DNA from: DSBG01 sp049975365
Lineage (GTDB): Bacteria; Desulfobacterota; Desulfomonilia; UBA1062
NCBI GenBank assembly: GCA_049975365.1
Contig: JBNGDS010000033.1
Span: 1-34,554, forward strand
Direction of reading: 5' to 3'
Length of the DNA: 34,554 bases
Positions 8,479 through 16,069 of the stretch are shown in pieces (the stretch's first letter is position 1; each line of letters starts with the position of its first letter). The position numbers were made by a program, and so were the translations under genes. Below the pieces are notes generated by a model. That model ran no database searches, was not told where the DNA came from, and worked only from the letters and a program-made list of their open reading frames with translations.

Positions 8479-10386
8479 ATGAGAGAAGCGGATATAGCTC
8501 TGTCCAGTGGGGTCAGGGCCTTCACGCATTTTAACAGGTATAAGAAGCGCATCATGCTCAGGAATGACACGCATGGAGCACAGGTCATCATCGAGCTGCT
8601 GCCGCTGCTCATCCACGTCAATCACCCCGACCTCCCGGGATTTGTCGGGGAGGCGGACTGCCCCTGCGGCGTAAAGTGCATGGAATGGCCGGCAAACACA
8701 CTGAAGATGCTCCCGAGCTTCATCTCCTCACGGGTGAACCTCGTCAATATGCAGGATCATGTACCCAAGTGCCGGGAGATAGAGGGCATCTTCACCATCG
8801 GATCCATGGGAAGCCTCGGCCAGACCAGAGAGTCTGACTACGATATCTGGGTGGTGGTGAATGTCTCGCAGATCACCCCCTTCCGCCTGAAGCTGCTGGA
8901 GAGGAAGCTGAAGGCCATAAAACGCTGGATAGCGGGCAGATACGTGATGGATGTTCATTTCTTCCTCATGGACGTCAACGACATCTACGAGAACAACTTC
9001 GGCGTCGTGTCCCAGGAAGGGTCCGGTTCAGCCCTGAAGACGATTCTGAAGGAGGAATTCTACCGCACCATGACGCTGGTGGAAGGAAGGATACCCGTGT
9101 GGTGGATCGTTCCTGCAGACGGCGGCCCTGATGCCTACGAGACCACCCTTGCCGCAATCGAAAAATCCGACCTGTTCCAGAGCGATGATTTCATCGATCT
9201 TGGCGACATCTCTCTCATCCCCGAGCAGGAGCTCCTCGGTGCAGCCCTGTGGCAGATGCACAAGGCCCTGGACGACCCGTTGAAATCGGTTCTGAAGATG
9301 GCGATGATCGCAACCTACCTGGAATCGTCAGATAAGGAACAGCTCCTGTGCAATGTGCTGAAGAGGAACGTGATGCGCGCCACCAAGGACGATATCGTGG
9401 ATCCCTACGTGGAGATCCTGCGCCGGATCGAGGAGTACTACTCTGCGCGCGGGGAGCTGAACACGGTGGACCTGCTCAGAAAGTGCTTCTATCTCAAGGT
9501 GTCGCCGGGGATAAAGCTCAATGACCTCATGATGGTGGGCCGTGACGACAAGATCGCGACCATGGTGAATATCATCAAGTCGTGGGGATGGTCGCTGAAA
9601 GTGCTCAAGGATCTCAATGGATTCCAGGAATGGCCCGTGGAGCGGTACCGTGCCTTTGGAGACCAGATTCACGAGTATCTCAAGATGACCACGGTCCTGC
9701 TCATCCGCAAGGCAAAGGCCTTTCTCGTGAATGCAGCGCTGGACGAGGATGTCGAGATGGAGATCCTCCGCAGGCGGGTGGAGGCCTGTTACGTCTCGAA
9801 GGACGGGAAGATCGACTGTGAGAAGAGGGTGAAGAAGAAGGAGCCCTGCTACCAGGAGATCTTCTTCTCCTACAAAAACGGCCTCTGGCATGTATCGGAC
9901 TGCTCTCCCGAGATGAACGGGCAGTCGCCGGTCATGGTTTCAGAGAGGGTTGTGAAGATTCTCGCCTGGCTCGTGTACAACAATCGGTTCGATGCATCCA
10001 CGGCATTCCACATGGTGCCGAATTTCTCCCAGGTCGTGCTTGCCGACATCCAGGCGCTCATGTGGGATCTCAGCTCCCTCATTCCCGATGCCAATTCCAT
10101 CGGGCTCGAGCGGGACTCGCTCATGGAACCGAAGTACCCGAAGCAGGTCGTGGTCATCGGGAACCTGGAATGCCCCGCCAGCGTGCACTCCATCAAGGAA
10201 GTGGACGTGCTCTACATCAATTCCTGGAACGAGCTCTTCTGCATGTACATGAAGCCCGATCAGCTCAAGAACTGGGTCTCGAAGACCAGGAACGACCTGA
10301 CAAAAGTGAACATCTGGCTGCCCAAGGGCGGCAATTCCAAATACCTTGCCCAGGTCCTCATGTCCATGATCTCGGAGCAGGGCTGA
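8479..10386 (+). CDS. Class I adenylate cyclase homologue (CyaA catalytic region)
   Basis: A 635-residue protein whose residues 30-600 resemble the N-terminal and central parts of the enterobacterial CyaA (about 848 residues), which makes cAMP from ATP. The nucleotidyltransferase-type active site is clear: GSMGSLGQ at 108-115 then ESDYDIW at 118-124, with S109, S119, D120, D122 and W124 at the positions of essential residues in E. coli. Further shared blocks are ELLPLLIHVNHP, GAALWQMHKALD, LLRKCFYLKV and VDVLYINSWNE near the end. It stops soon after the last block, so the glucose-responsive C-terminal domain of E. coli CyaA is missing. The ATG at 8479 has no strong ribosome site. It sits 24 bases after lgt and may be co-transcribed. 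Confidence 0.88.
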   Translation: MREADIALSSGVRAFTHFNRYKKRIMLRNDTHGAQVIIELLPLLIHVNHPDLPGFVGEADCPCGVKCMEWPANTLKMLPSFISSRVNLVNMQDHVPKCREIEGIFTIGSMGSLGQTRESDYDIWVVVNVSQITPFRLKLLERKLKAIKRWIAGRYVMDVHFFLMDVNDIYENNFGVVSQEGSGSALKTILKEEFYRTMTLVEGRIPVWWIVPADGGPDAYETTLAAIEKSDLFQSDDFIDLGDISLIPEQELLGAALWQMHKALDDPLKSVLKMAMIATYLESSDKEQLLCNVLKRNVMRATKDDIVDPYVEILRRIEEYYSARGELNTVDLLRKCFYLKVSPGIKLNDLMMVGRDDKIATMVNIIKSWGWSLKVLKDLNGFQEWPVERYRAFGDQIHEYLKMTTVLLIRKAKAFLVNAALDEDVEMEILRRRVEACYVSKDGKIDCEKRVKKKEPCYQEIFFSYKNGLWHVSDCSPEMNGQSPVMVSERVVKILAWLVYNNRFDASTAFHMVPNFSQVVLADIQALMWDLSSLIPDANSIGLERDSLMEPKYPKQVVVIGNLECPASVHSIKEVDVLYINSWNELFCMYMKPDQLKNWVSKTRNDLTKVNIWLPKGGNSKYLAQVLMSMISEQG

Positions 10387-10408
10387 CCCTCCCGGTGGAA
10401 CAAAAGAA

Positions 10409-10437
10409 TTGACTCCCATGGGGAATCCTTTTATCAG
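10409..10437 (+). promoter_or_regulatory. Possible promoter for the nitrilase-family gene
   Basis: TTGACT (10409-10414) and TATCAG (10432-10437) are 17 bases apart, upstream of the start at 10513. The -10 matches only in part. Confidence 0.3.
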
Positions 10438-10512
10438 GATGCATAAGTAAACAGGGTGTGGATCGAGCGGGTGCCGTGCCGAATGCACATCCGGCCGAGG
10501 AGAGGGTGGCCA

Positions 10513-11352
10513 ATGAAAAAGGATCAGCTTTTCGTGGGAATCTGTCAGCTCAGACAGACCTATGACTATGAAAAGAACCTCGCAAAAGCTCTCGACATGG
10601 TGGATGAAGCCGCGTCCCGTGGGGCAGAGATCGTCGTCTTCACCGATATGTTCTTCACGCCGTACGAACCGAAAGCCATTTCCCAGGCAGCCTATCTCAC
10701 GAACACCGCCCTGCAGGAAATGGAACGCAGGGCATCGGAGAAAAACGTCACGATCGTTGCAGGATCGGTCCCCTTCGACGAGCAGGGAAAACGCTACCTG
10801 AACCACTCGTGCGTGTTCGCACCGGAAAGAGGAGAAATCTACCACCACGACAAGATCCACCTCTTCGACTGCACACCGCCTGGCGGCCCGGTGATGAAGG
10901 AATCAGAGATCATCAGGCCGGGTAACAGGATCGGCTGTTTTCAGACTCCGTGGGGCACCGCGTCTGTCATCGTGTGCTACGACATCCGGTTTCCCATGGT
11001 GACCCAGATCCTGGCAGATAGGGGAGTCACGATCCTGTTCGTCCCGGGGGCCTTTTCCCAGGCGGCCGGCAAGGCACACTGGGAGATGCTGATGAGGCTC
11101 AGGGCAGTTGAACTTCAGGGGTTTGTTGTCGGTGTTCAGCCTGCCTACAATCCTGACCTGCGATACGTCCCCTGGGGCCATTCCATGGTGTCTTCCCCCT
11201 GGGGCGATATTCTCGTCGATATGGGCCAGGATGAAGGGACTGCAGTGGTCCCCCTGGAACTCGGTGAGATCACACAGATCAGGGGTCAGTTTCCTCTCCT
11301 CGCCCACAGGAGAAAGGACCTGTACTCCGTGACCTGGCTGGGTGAGGTATGA
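10513..11352 (+). CDS. Carbon-nitrogen hydrolase (nitrilase superfamily), catalytic Glu replaced by Asp
   Basis: A 279-residue member of the amidase/nitrilase superfamily, which hydrolyses C-N bonds through a Glu-Lys-Cys triad. Lys114 (HHDKIHLFD) and Cys155 (VIVCYDIRFP) are in place, and the second conserved Glu is seen in RAVELQGF. At the position of the first Glu, usually PE in VVFPE, this protein reads VVFTDMFFTPYEP, so residue 45 is Asp (codon gat) preceded by Thr. That could change or abolish activity. The ATG at 10513 follows ggagaggg. Its stop overlaps the next gene's ATG by four bases. The substrate is unknown; omega-amidase-like and carbamoylputrescine-type enzymes are possible relatives. 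Confidence 0.85.
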   Translation: MKKDQLFVGICQLRQTYDYEKNLAKALDMVDEAASRGAEIVVFTDMFFTPYEPKAISQAAYLTNTALQEMERRASEKNVTIVAGSVPFDEQGKRYLNHSCVFAPERGEIYHHDKIHLFDCTPPGGPVMKESEIIRPGNRIGCFQTPWGTASVIVCYDIRFPMVTQILADRGVTILFVPGAFSQAAGKAHWEMLMRLRAVELQGFVVGVQPAYNPDLRYVPWGHSMVSSPWGDILVDMGQDEGTAVVPLELGEITQIRGQFPLLAHRRKDLYSVTWLGEV

Positions 11353-12098
11353 TCGAGATCCACGCACTGAACAAGTCCTTCAGGGGACAGAGAGTCCTGG
11401 ATGACCTGTACCTCACCGTTCCCGAGGGAAAGATCACAGCCATCATAGGACCCACCGGCACGGGGAAGAGCGTCCTCCTGAAGCATATCCTGGGACTCAT
11501 CAAGCCGGATTCCGGGCAGATCCTGTACGACGGCAGAGACATCATCACCATGGATGATGGGGAACTCAACGAGGTGCGCAAGAACTTCGGCGTGTGTTTC
11601 CAGGATGCTGCACTCTTCGATTCCATGAGCGTGGGAGACAATGTTGGATTTCCCTTCACCATGCACACCGACCTGTCGAAGGACCAGATTGCACGGGAAG
11701 TCGCCGGGCTGCTGAGGGAAGTCGGCCTGGGGGGGATCGAGGCCAAGATGCCGTCTCAGCTCTCAGGGGGAATGCGGAAGCGGGTTGGCCTTGCCAGGGC
11801 GCTGGCCATGAACCCCAAGGTGCTGCTGTTCGACGAGCCCACCACGGGCCTGGACCCGGTGATGACCAGCGCTATCAACGAACTCATCCGCCAGGTCCAG
11901 GAGAAGGCAGGCGCAACCTGCCTGGTCATCACCCATGACATTCACGGGGCATTCGAGCTTGCCGATCACATGGCCATGATCTTTGACGGGCGTATCGTCT
12001 TCGAAGGCACCCCCGAGGAATTCAGAGATACAGAAGATCCTCTTGTGAGACAGTTCGTGGAAGGAAAGCTCGAAGGCCCCATCAACCCGATTCAATAG
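11349..12098 (+). CDS. MlaF-like ABC transporter ATPase
   Basis: A 249-residue ATPase with Walker A GPTGTGKS (34-41), signature LSGGMRKR and Walker B LLFDEPTTGLDP. The overall pattern (GPTGTGKSVLLKHILGL, LSGGMRKRVGLARALA, a GLDPVMTSAI D-loop region) is that of the MlaF/Ttg2A ATPases that power lipid transport between the membranes with an MlaE permease and an MCE protein. Neither partner is in this window, so it is orphaned here. It starts at an ATG overlapping the preceding hydrolase stop (ATGA), so the two are translated together. A perfect 14-base palindrome follows it. Confidence 0.85.
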   Translation: MIEIHALNKSFRGQRVLDDLYLTVPEGKITAIIGPTGTGKSVLLKHILGLIKPDSGQILYDGRDIITMDDGELNEVRKNFGVCFQDAALFDSMSVGDNVGFPFTMHTDLSKDQIAREVAGLLREVGLGGIEAKMPSQLSGGMRKRVGLARALAMNPKVLLFDEPTTGLDPVMTSAINELIRQVQEKAGATCLVITHDIHGAFELADHMAMIFDGRIVFEGTPEEFRDTEDPLVRQFVEGKLEGPINPIQ

Positions 12099-12142
12099 CA
12101 GGTCATCAACGGATCCTGAAACGAAGCCATCACCATCCGCCT

Positions 12143-12156
12143 GCCCTGATCAGGGC
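12143..12156. other. Perfect palindrome at a convergent gene junction
   Basis: gccctgatcagggc is self-complementary (five-base arms and a gatc loop). It covers the stop of the minus-strand stress protein gene (12150-12152) and lies 44 bases after the ATPase stop. No T-tract is present, so terminator function is only possible. Confidence 0.35.
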
Positions 12157-12608
12157 ATGGAGAGTTCGATATCAGGGTGCTTGATGGTAAGAACGGGGCA
12201 GGGCGCCTTCTCCACGACTTTTTGAGCAGTGTGGCCGAAGATCATGTGCTTCAGGCCTGTACGCCCGTGGGCGCCGATCACGATGAGATCCACCTGTTCT
12301 TTCCTGGAAAACTGGATGATCTCGAAGAATGGAACGCCGTGAAGAATGTAGGTGTCACAGTGGGTATCCTTCGGCACGAGACTCGCGGTCATTTCATCGA
12401 GCCGTTTGGAAGCGGTCTGCTCGAATTCGAGGTACAGCTGCGGCAGGATCGTGGGGCTCAGGTTGTATTCCGAGAACTCGGTGAAATCCTGCAGCACGTG
12501 GATGAGGTAGAGCCTGGCCTTGAAAAGTCGATTCAGATCAAGGGCATAGGAAAAGGCATGCCGAGAAGACGGGCTGAAGTCGGTCGGAATGAGAATCTTC
12601 TGTATCAT
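12150..12608 (-). CDS. Universal stress protein (UspA family)
   Basis: A 152-residue single-domain Usp that opens KILIPTDFSPSSRHA. The ATP-binding signature G-x2-G-x9-G(S/T) is visible as GAHGRTGLKHMIFGHT. Such proteins bind ATP or AMP and accumulate under starvation and other stress. Normal length for the family; it is alone on the minus strand between plus-strand blocks. Its start at 12608 is divergent from the lipoprotein gene, with an 86-base shared region that has promoter candidates on both strands. Confidence 0.93.
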   Translation of the reverse strand: MIQKILIPTDFSPSSRHAFSYALDLNRLFKARLYLIHVLQDFTEFSEYNLSPTILPQLYLEFEQTASKRLDEMTASLVPKDTHCDTYILHGVPFFEIIQFSRKEQVDLIVIGAHGRTGLKHMIFGHTAQKVVEKAPCPVLTIKHPDIELSMP

Positions 12609-12615
12609 TGCCTAC

Positions 12616-12643
12616 AAATTAATCCGCTGGAGCCTGTTGTCAA
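12616..12643 (-). promoter_or_regulatory. Possible promoter for the universal stress protein gene
   Basis: On the minus strand TTGACA (12638-12643, perfect consensus) is 16 bases from TAATTT (12616-12621). The -10 is only half-matching and lies within ten bases of the start codon. Confidence 0.35.
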
Positions 12644-12656
12644 TACACCTGGGTCC

Positions 12657-12685
12657 TTGTCATTCTTCCGGCAACCCTGTATATC
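12657..12685 (+). promoter_or_regulatory. Possible promoter for the lipoprotein gene
   Basis: TTGTCA (12657-12662) and TATATC (12680-12685) are 17 bases apart. The -10 ends nine bases before the ATG at 12695, so a transcript from here would be nearly leaderless, which fits the lack of a visible ribosome site. Confidence 0.4.
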
Positions 12686-12694
12686 TGAGACCAC

Positions 12695-13264
12695 ATGAGA
12701 TATGCCTCGTACCTGACTGTCTTGCTGATCACACTGATTGCAGGCTGTGCCCACCTGGATCTCCCGCAGGATGACGTCTATCCGTTTCGAGCCCTGTTCG
12801 ACGCAACCGGCGTCATCGACGGAAAAGAGATAATCATCAACGGGGCCCTGCTCATCACGACGCGCACCACGGGAATCGCCCAGATCTACGGACCCGGGGG
12901 GATAGCCCTCTACAGTGCTGAAATCATTGATGGCACCCTCGTCATCAGTGACACGTTCTCCCGGGTGATCCACTCCTATTCGGTCCCGGTGGAGGATATC
13001 GTGGGGGTGTTCGCAGGAGATGTCCCCAGGGGGGTCTATCTCACGAGGAAACAGGGTGATTCCCACGACATCATCACCTACCCGTGGGGAACACTGTACA
13101 TAGACGAGAAGCTGCGGCCTCGCCAGGTTCACGTGAAGACAAAGCCGTCTCTCGACTGCTACCTCACTCCAGGGTGGAGAGATCCTGAGTTGCTGATCAT
13201 ACGCGGTTCTGATACAGTTCTCCTTTCTCTGTCCATCCTGGAAGGCGGCAGGTGGGCGGAGTGA
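12695..13264 (+). CDS. Predicted lipoprotein of unknown function
   Basis: A 189-residue protein with a lipoprotein signal peptide: a hydrophobic stretch (LTVLLITL) and lipobox IAGC with Cys18, so it should be lipidated by Lgt and held at a membrane facing the periplasm. The mature part is rich in beta-strand-like segments (for example GKEIIINGALLITT, TLYIDEKLRP), resembling LolB/LolA-like or DUF4292-like outer-membrane lipoproteins, but I see no diagnostic motif. It starts a plus-strand run with the zinc-ribbon and release-factor-like genes, 26 bases apart. A possible promoter sits nine bases before the start. Confidence 0.75.
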   Translation: MRYASYLTVLLITLIAGCAHLDLPQDDVYPFRALFDATGVIDGKEIIINGALLITTRTTGIAQIYGPGGIALYSAEIIDGTLVISDTFSRVIHSYSVPVEDIVGVFAGDVPRGVYLTRKQGDSHDIITYPWGTLYIDEKLRPRQVHVKTKPSLDCYLTPGWRDPELLIIRGSDTVLLSLSILEGGRWAE

Positions 13265-13290
13265 ATATCCCAGGGAGGTTCACCTGAGAG

Positions 13291-13623
13291 ATGCTGGTTG
13301 TCAAGTGCCCATTGTGCGGAAAGCGGATCATCTGGGACGATTTTCAGCCCACCGAGATCGTGTGTCCCCAATGTGGAGAGCGTCTGGATCTTCACAGATC
13401 CTTCAAGAAAAACATCGAACTGCGTGAGATGGCTGAAGGCAAGAAGATCAGATACTGCCCCCACTGCAGCGAACGGGTCTCCAGGCTCTGGTTCATCAAG
13501 TGCCGCAGCTGCGGGTACTGGCTCTTCGGACCCATCACGTTTCACGGCAAATGGCCCTTCATTCTCGCCCTGATCGCAGGCTACCTCGCACTCACCCTGT
13601 ATTACGTGGTCTATGTCCGCTGA
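13291..13623 (+). CDS. Zinc-ribbon protein with a C-terminal membrane helix
   Basis: A 110-residue protein with two four-cysteine zinc sites: C6/C9 with C25/C28, and C56/C59 with C71/C74. A single hydrophobic helix follows (about residues 89-108), ending in a short YVR tail. The ribbons would face the cytoplasm if the helix is a simple tail anchor. The exact role is unknown; such proteins may bind nucleic acid or serve as adaptors. The ATG at 13291 is 26 bases after the lipoprotein stop and the next gene begins 34 bases after its stop, so these three may form one unit. Confidence 0.7.
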   Translation: MLVVKCPLCGKRIIWDDFQPTEIVCPQCGERLDLHRSFKKNIELREMAEGKKIRYCPHCSERVSRLWFIKCRSCGYWLFGPITFHGKWPFILALIAGYLALTLYYVVYVR

Positions 13624-13657
13624 TGCGGGTGTAGGCTGAGGATACCGACCCGTCCCT

Positions 13658-14032
13658 ATGGCCAATACGTTCATAAGCCCTGAAAAAATCAGGGATCTCG
13701 AGGAGACGCTGAAGCGTCTCGGCATCAAGGACACCGACATCCAGGAACGCTTTGTCCATGCCAGGGGCAGGGGGGGACAGAAGGTCAACACCTCATCGTC
13801 ATGCGTGCACCTCAAGCACCTCCCCACCGGGATCGAGGTGAAGTGCTCACAGACCAGGTCACAGGCAATGAACCGGTTCTTTGCACGACGTATCCTTGCC
13901 CAGAAGGTCGAAGAGGAGCTCCTGGGAGAAACGTCCTCCATTGCCCGGACCAGGGATCGCATCCGGCGGCAGAAGAAAAAGCGGTCGAAGAGAGCACGCG
14001 CAAAGCATGGCGGCTCAGGTGATGCCACCTGA
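13658..14032 (+). CDS. Small class I release-factor homologue (GGQ protein)
   Basis: A 124-residue protein made of little more than a release factor catalytic domain. The GGQ loop (G39-G40-Q41 in ARGRGGQKVNTSSSCV), which enters the peptidyl-transferase centre and hydrolyses peptidyl-tRNA, is intact. There is no stop-codon recognition domain. The C-terminus from about residue 105 is strongly basic (RRQKKKRSKRARAKH), as in ArfB/ICT1 and mitochondrial MTRFR, which rescue stalled ribosomes without a stop codon. A ribosome-rescue role is therefore inferred, not shown. The 34-base spacing from the zinc-ribbon gene suggests co-transcription. Confidence 0.85.
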   Translation: MANTFISPEKIRDLEETLKRLGIKDTDIQERFVHARGRGGQKVNTSSSCVHLKHLPTGIEVKCSQTRSQAMNRFFARRILAQKVEEELLGETSSIARTRDRIRRQKKKRSKRARAKHGGSGDAT

Positions 14033-14068
14033 ATTCTTCTTTGTTTTGCACCAGCACTGTGATATTGC

Positions 14069-14917
14069 ATGGTCAAGAGAAATGCACGTCTGGAGTGGAA
14101 TGCTATGGGGAACGCATCAGGCTACATCATGGAAAATCCCGATGAGGTGACCCGTCTCGACCTCAAGACCGATCCAAAGGCCGTGAGGATGCAGGCCCGC
14201 ATGTGCGGCATCGGCCCCGGCGCCAGGGTGCTCGATGGGGGCTGCGGATCAGGGAAAACGACCTCCGTCCTCCACGAGATGATCCAGCCTGGAGGATCTG
14301 TTGTGGCAGTTGATTTCTCCGAAGACCGCATAGAGTTTGCCAAGAGAACCTACGGGGGGAAGGACGGTGTGGAATTCCATCTCATGGATCTGAGACACCC
14401 CCTGGACGAACTGGGAACGTTCGATTTCATCTGGGTCAGGTTTGTCCTGGAGCACTACCTCGAAGGCTCTGCCAACATCATCCGGAATCTTACCCACAGT
14501 CTGAACCCGGAGGGGATGCTGTGCCTGCTGGACCTCGATTACAACTGCCTGAGCCACTACCCGATGAAGCCGGAGATGGAGGCAGTCCTTCAGAAACTTG
14601 CCCAGAAGCTGATGACAAAATTCAATTTCGACCCGTATGTCGGCAGAAAGCTCTATTCCTACCTCTATGATCTCGGCTTCCGGGACATCGAGGTGAACAT
14701 GATCCCCCACCACCTGATCTATGGAAACCTCACGGACACCGACGACTTCAACTGGCTGAGAAAAGTCCAGATGGCGTCGGTCAAGGCCAGGGACATGTTC
14801 GAGTCATACCCGGGCGGGTACGATGCCTTTTTTGAAGAATTCAACAGGTTCTTCCATGACCCGAGACGCTTCACCTATACTCCGCTCATGATCTGCACGG
14901 GAAAGAAGCCGGCGTGA
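14069..14917 (+). CDS. SAM-dependent methyltransferase, class I
   Basis: A 282-residue Rossmann-fold methyltransferase. Motif I is VLDGGCGSGKTT (54-65), the acidic residue that holds the ribose is D82 in VAVDFSED, and FDFIWVRFVLEHY corresponds to motif IV-post, followed by LNPEGMLCLLDLDY. The C-terminal third (about 180-282) is less typical, with an LIYGNLTDTDDFNWL segment that may shape the substrate pocket. Substrate unknown. The start could be the ATG at 14069 (no ribosome site visible) or the ATG at 14105, 12 residues later, which has ggag eight bases upstream; I keep the longer form. Confidence 0.8.
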   Translation: MVKRNARLEWNAMGNASGYIMENPDEVTRLDLKTDPKAVRMQARMCGIGPGARVLDGGCGSGKTTSVLHEMIQPGGSVVAVDFSEDRIEFAKRTYGGKDGVEFHLMDLRHPLDELGTFDFIWVRFVLEHYLEGSANIIRNLTHSLNPEGMLCLLDLDYNCLSHYPMKPEMEAVLQKLAQKLMTKFNFDPYVGRKLYSYLYDLGFRDIEVNMIPHHLIYGNLTDTDDFNWLRKVQMASVKARDMFESYPGGYDAFFEEFNRFFHDPRRFTYTPLMICTGKKPA

Positions 14918-14997
14918 TCCATGGAGGCATGAGGCACATGCGGATGAATCCCCCCAGGGCACTGGCGCCCAGAGCGCATGACATGGATGTACTGGAT

Positions 14998-15018
14998 CCC
15001 CGGGAGAAAGTACCGGGG
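14998..15018 (+). other. GC-rich hairpin just before the PP-loop gene
   Basis: ccccgg (14998-15003) and ccgggg (15013-15018) surround a 9-base A-rich loop, three bases upstream of the ggagg ribosome site of the next gene. It could modulate translation or simply end the upstream transcript. Confidence 0.3.
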
Positions 15019-15038
15019 GGTGGAGGGAAGATGTCGGT

Positions 15039-15851
15039 ATGCGGTTGAATTACTCTGACTGGAAGAATGAGTATGCCCCGGTATTGGCGACATTTGCCAA
15101 CAAGAAGGTGTTCATGCTGTTCACGGGGGGGAAAGACAGTTCTGTCATCCTGTCGTTCCTCCTGAGGGCCGCAACGGAATGTGGATTTGAATTCGAGACG
15201 CATTCTGCACGGTATCCGACCCAGGTGTTTCCTGATGCAGAGACGGAAAGGCTCGATACATACTGGCGATCACGCGGCGTCGAGATTCGCTGGCACATGG
15301 TCAATGCATCAGACGACATGCTGGAAGAGGCTGAAAAAGACGGGAAAAACCCGTGCCATGTCTGCCACAAGATAAAGAGAACCCATCTGTTCGGATACCT
15401 CCATGAGATTGAACAGAACACTGAGCACATGGTCATTATCCTGAGTTTCTCTTTGTGGGATCTCGTGAGCTACTCTCTGGAGTACCTGGTAAATGGGGTA
15501 TTCTCCACGGCACGCAGCGAAAGCCATGAAGAGAGGTTTATCCGGACATCTCAGAGGTTTTACCCCGTGATTGAATTGAAAGACGGCTTCACTGTCTTCA
15601 AGCCATTGCTGAAATACAATGACCACGAGATACTCGATGTCGTGAAAGAAGAGAAGATCCCGCTCTCAACCATCGAGTGCCCGTATAAGAGGTACACGCC
15701 GAAACGGATTCTCTTTGAATACTATGCGCAGGCGAACGCATCTTTTGACTATGAGAGTGTTCTGAAATATGTTAAAGATTCCTTCAAGTTAAATGACTTG
15801 TCACAGTATGCGGAAATGGGCACGTATGATTTCATCAAAGATATGTTATAA
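15039..15851 (+). CDS. PP-loop ATPase with three cysteines (TtcA-like)
   Basis: A 270-residue protein with the PP-loop TGGKDSS (29-35), which activates substrates by adenylation and is shared by TtcA, TilS and PAPS reductases. A CxxC follows at C106/C109 (PCHVCHKIKR), and a third cysteine is C214 (IECPYKR). This spacing recalls TtcA, where such cysteines hold an iron-sulfur cluster for tRNA 2-thiolation. The usual HH-x-DD segment is poorly kept (LSFSLWD), so the match is partial. GC content is about 48% over the gene by hand count, lower than much of the surroundings. ggagg precedes the ATG. It could be a tRNA thiolase, a PAPS-reductase relative, or something new. Confidence 0.65.
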   Translation: MRLNYSDWKNEYAPVLATFANKKVFMLFTGGKDSSVILSFLLRAATECGFEFETHSARYPTQVFPDAETERLDTYWRSRGVEIRWHMVNASDDMLEEAEKDGKNPCHVCHKIKRTHLFGYLHEIEQNTEHMVIILSFSLWDLVSYSLEYLVNGVFSTARSESHEERFIRTSQRFYPVIELKDGFTVFKPLLKYNDHEILDVVKEEKIPLSTIECPYKRYTPKRILFEYYAQANASFDYESVLKYVKDSFKLNDLSQYAEMGTYDFIKDML

Positions 15852-15957
15852 GGGTGATATGGTGAACAGGGGTTTCGTGTATTCTGGGGTACGGGTATAG
15901 CATGCCCTGTTTGAAGTCTTCTTCGAGACCGGGTGGACATTCCGACAGGGAGGTATG

Positions 15958-16029
15958 CACGCCTCACCCTCGATGGTGAGGAGCGGCATAGGCGTGAAAT
16001 GTTCGGGCACATGAAGGGGCTCATGTGCC
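15958..16029 (+). other. Two strong hairpins between the PP-loop and PilZ genes
   Basis: The first is cctcacc (15962-15968)/ggtgagg (15975-15981), a perfect 7-base stem with a 6-base loop, overlapped by an outer cacgcct (15958-15964)/aggcgtg (15990-15996) pairing. The second is ggcacatga (16006-16014)/tcatgtgcc (16021-16029), a perfect 9-base stem with a 6-base loop. No T-tract follows either. They lie 40 bases upstream of the PilZ gene and may be a structured leader or small RNA; they match no riboswitch that I know. Confidence 0.45.
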
Positions 16030-16069
16030 TGTGGTGCATGTCGGGGCTTTATGATGAAGGGGTTTCGCG

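Noticed and set aside
10906..11352. Pseudogene interpretation of the nitrilase-family gene
   Set aside because: The frame is intact, Lys and Cys are retained and codon use looks normal; only one catalytic residue is changed.
14918..15038. tRNA or small RNA gene between the methyltransferase and the PP-loop gene
   Set aside because: There is one GC hairpin but no cloverleaf or TTC loop.
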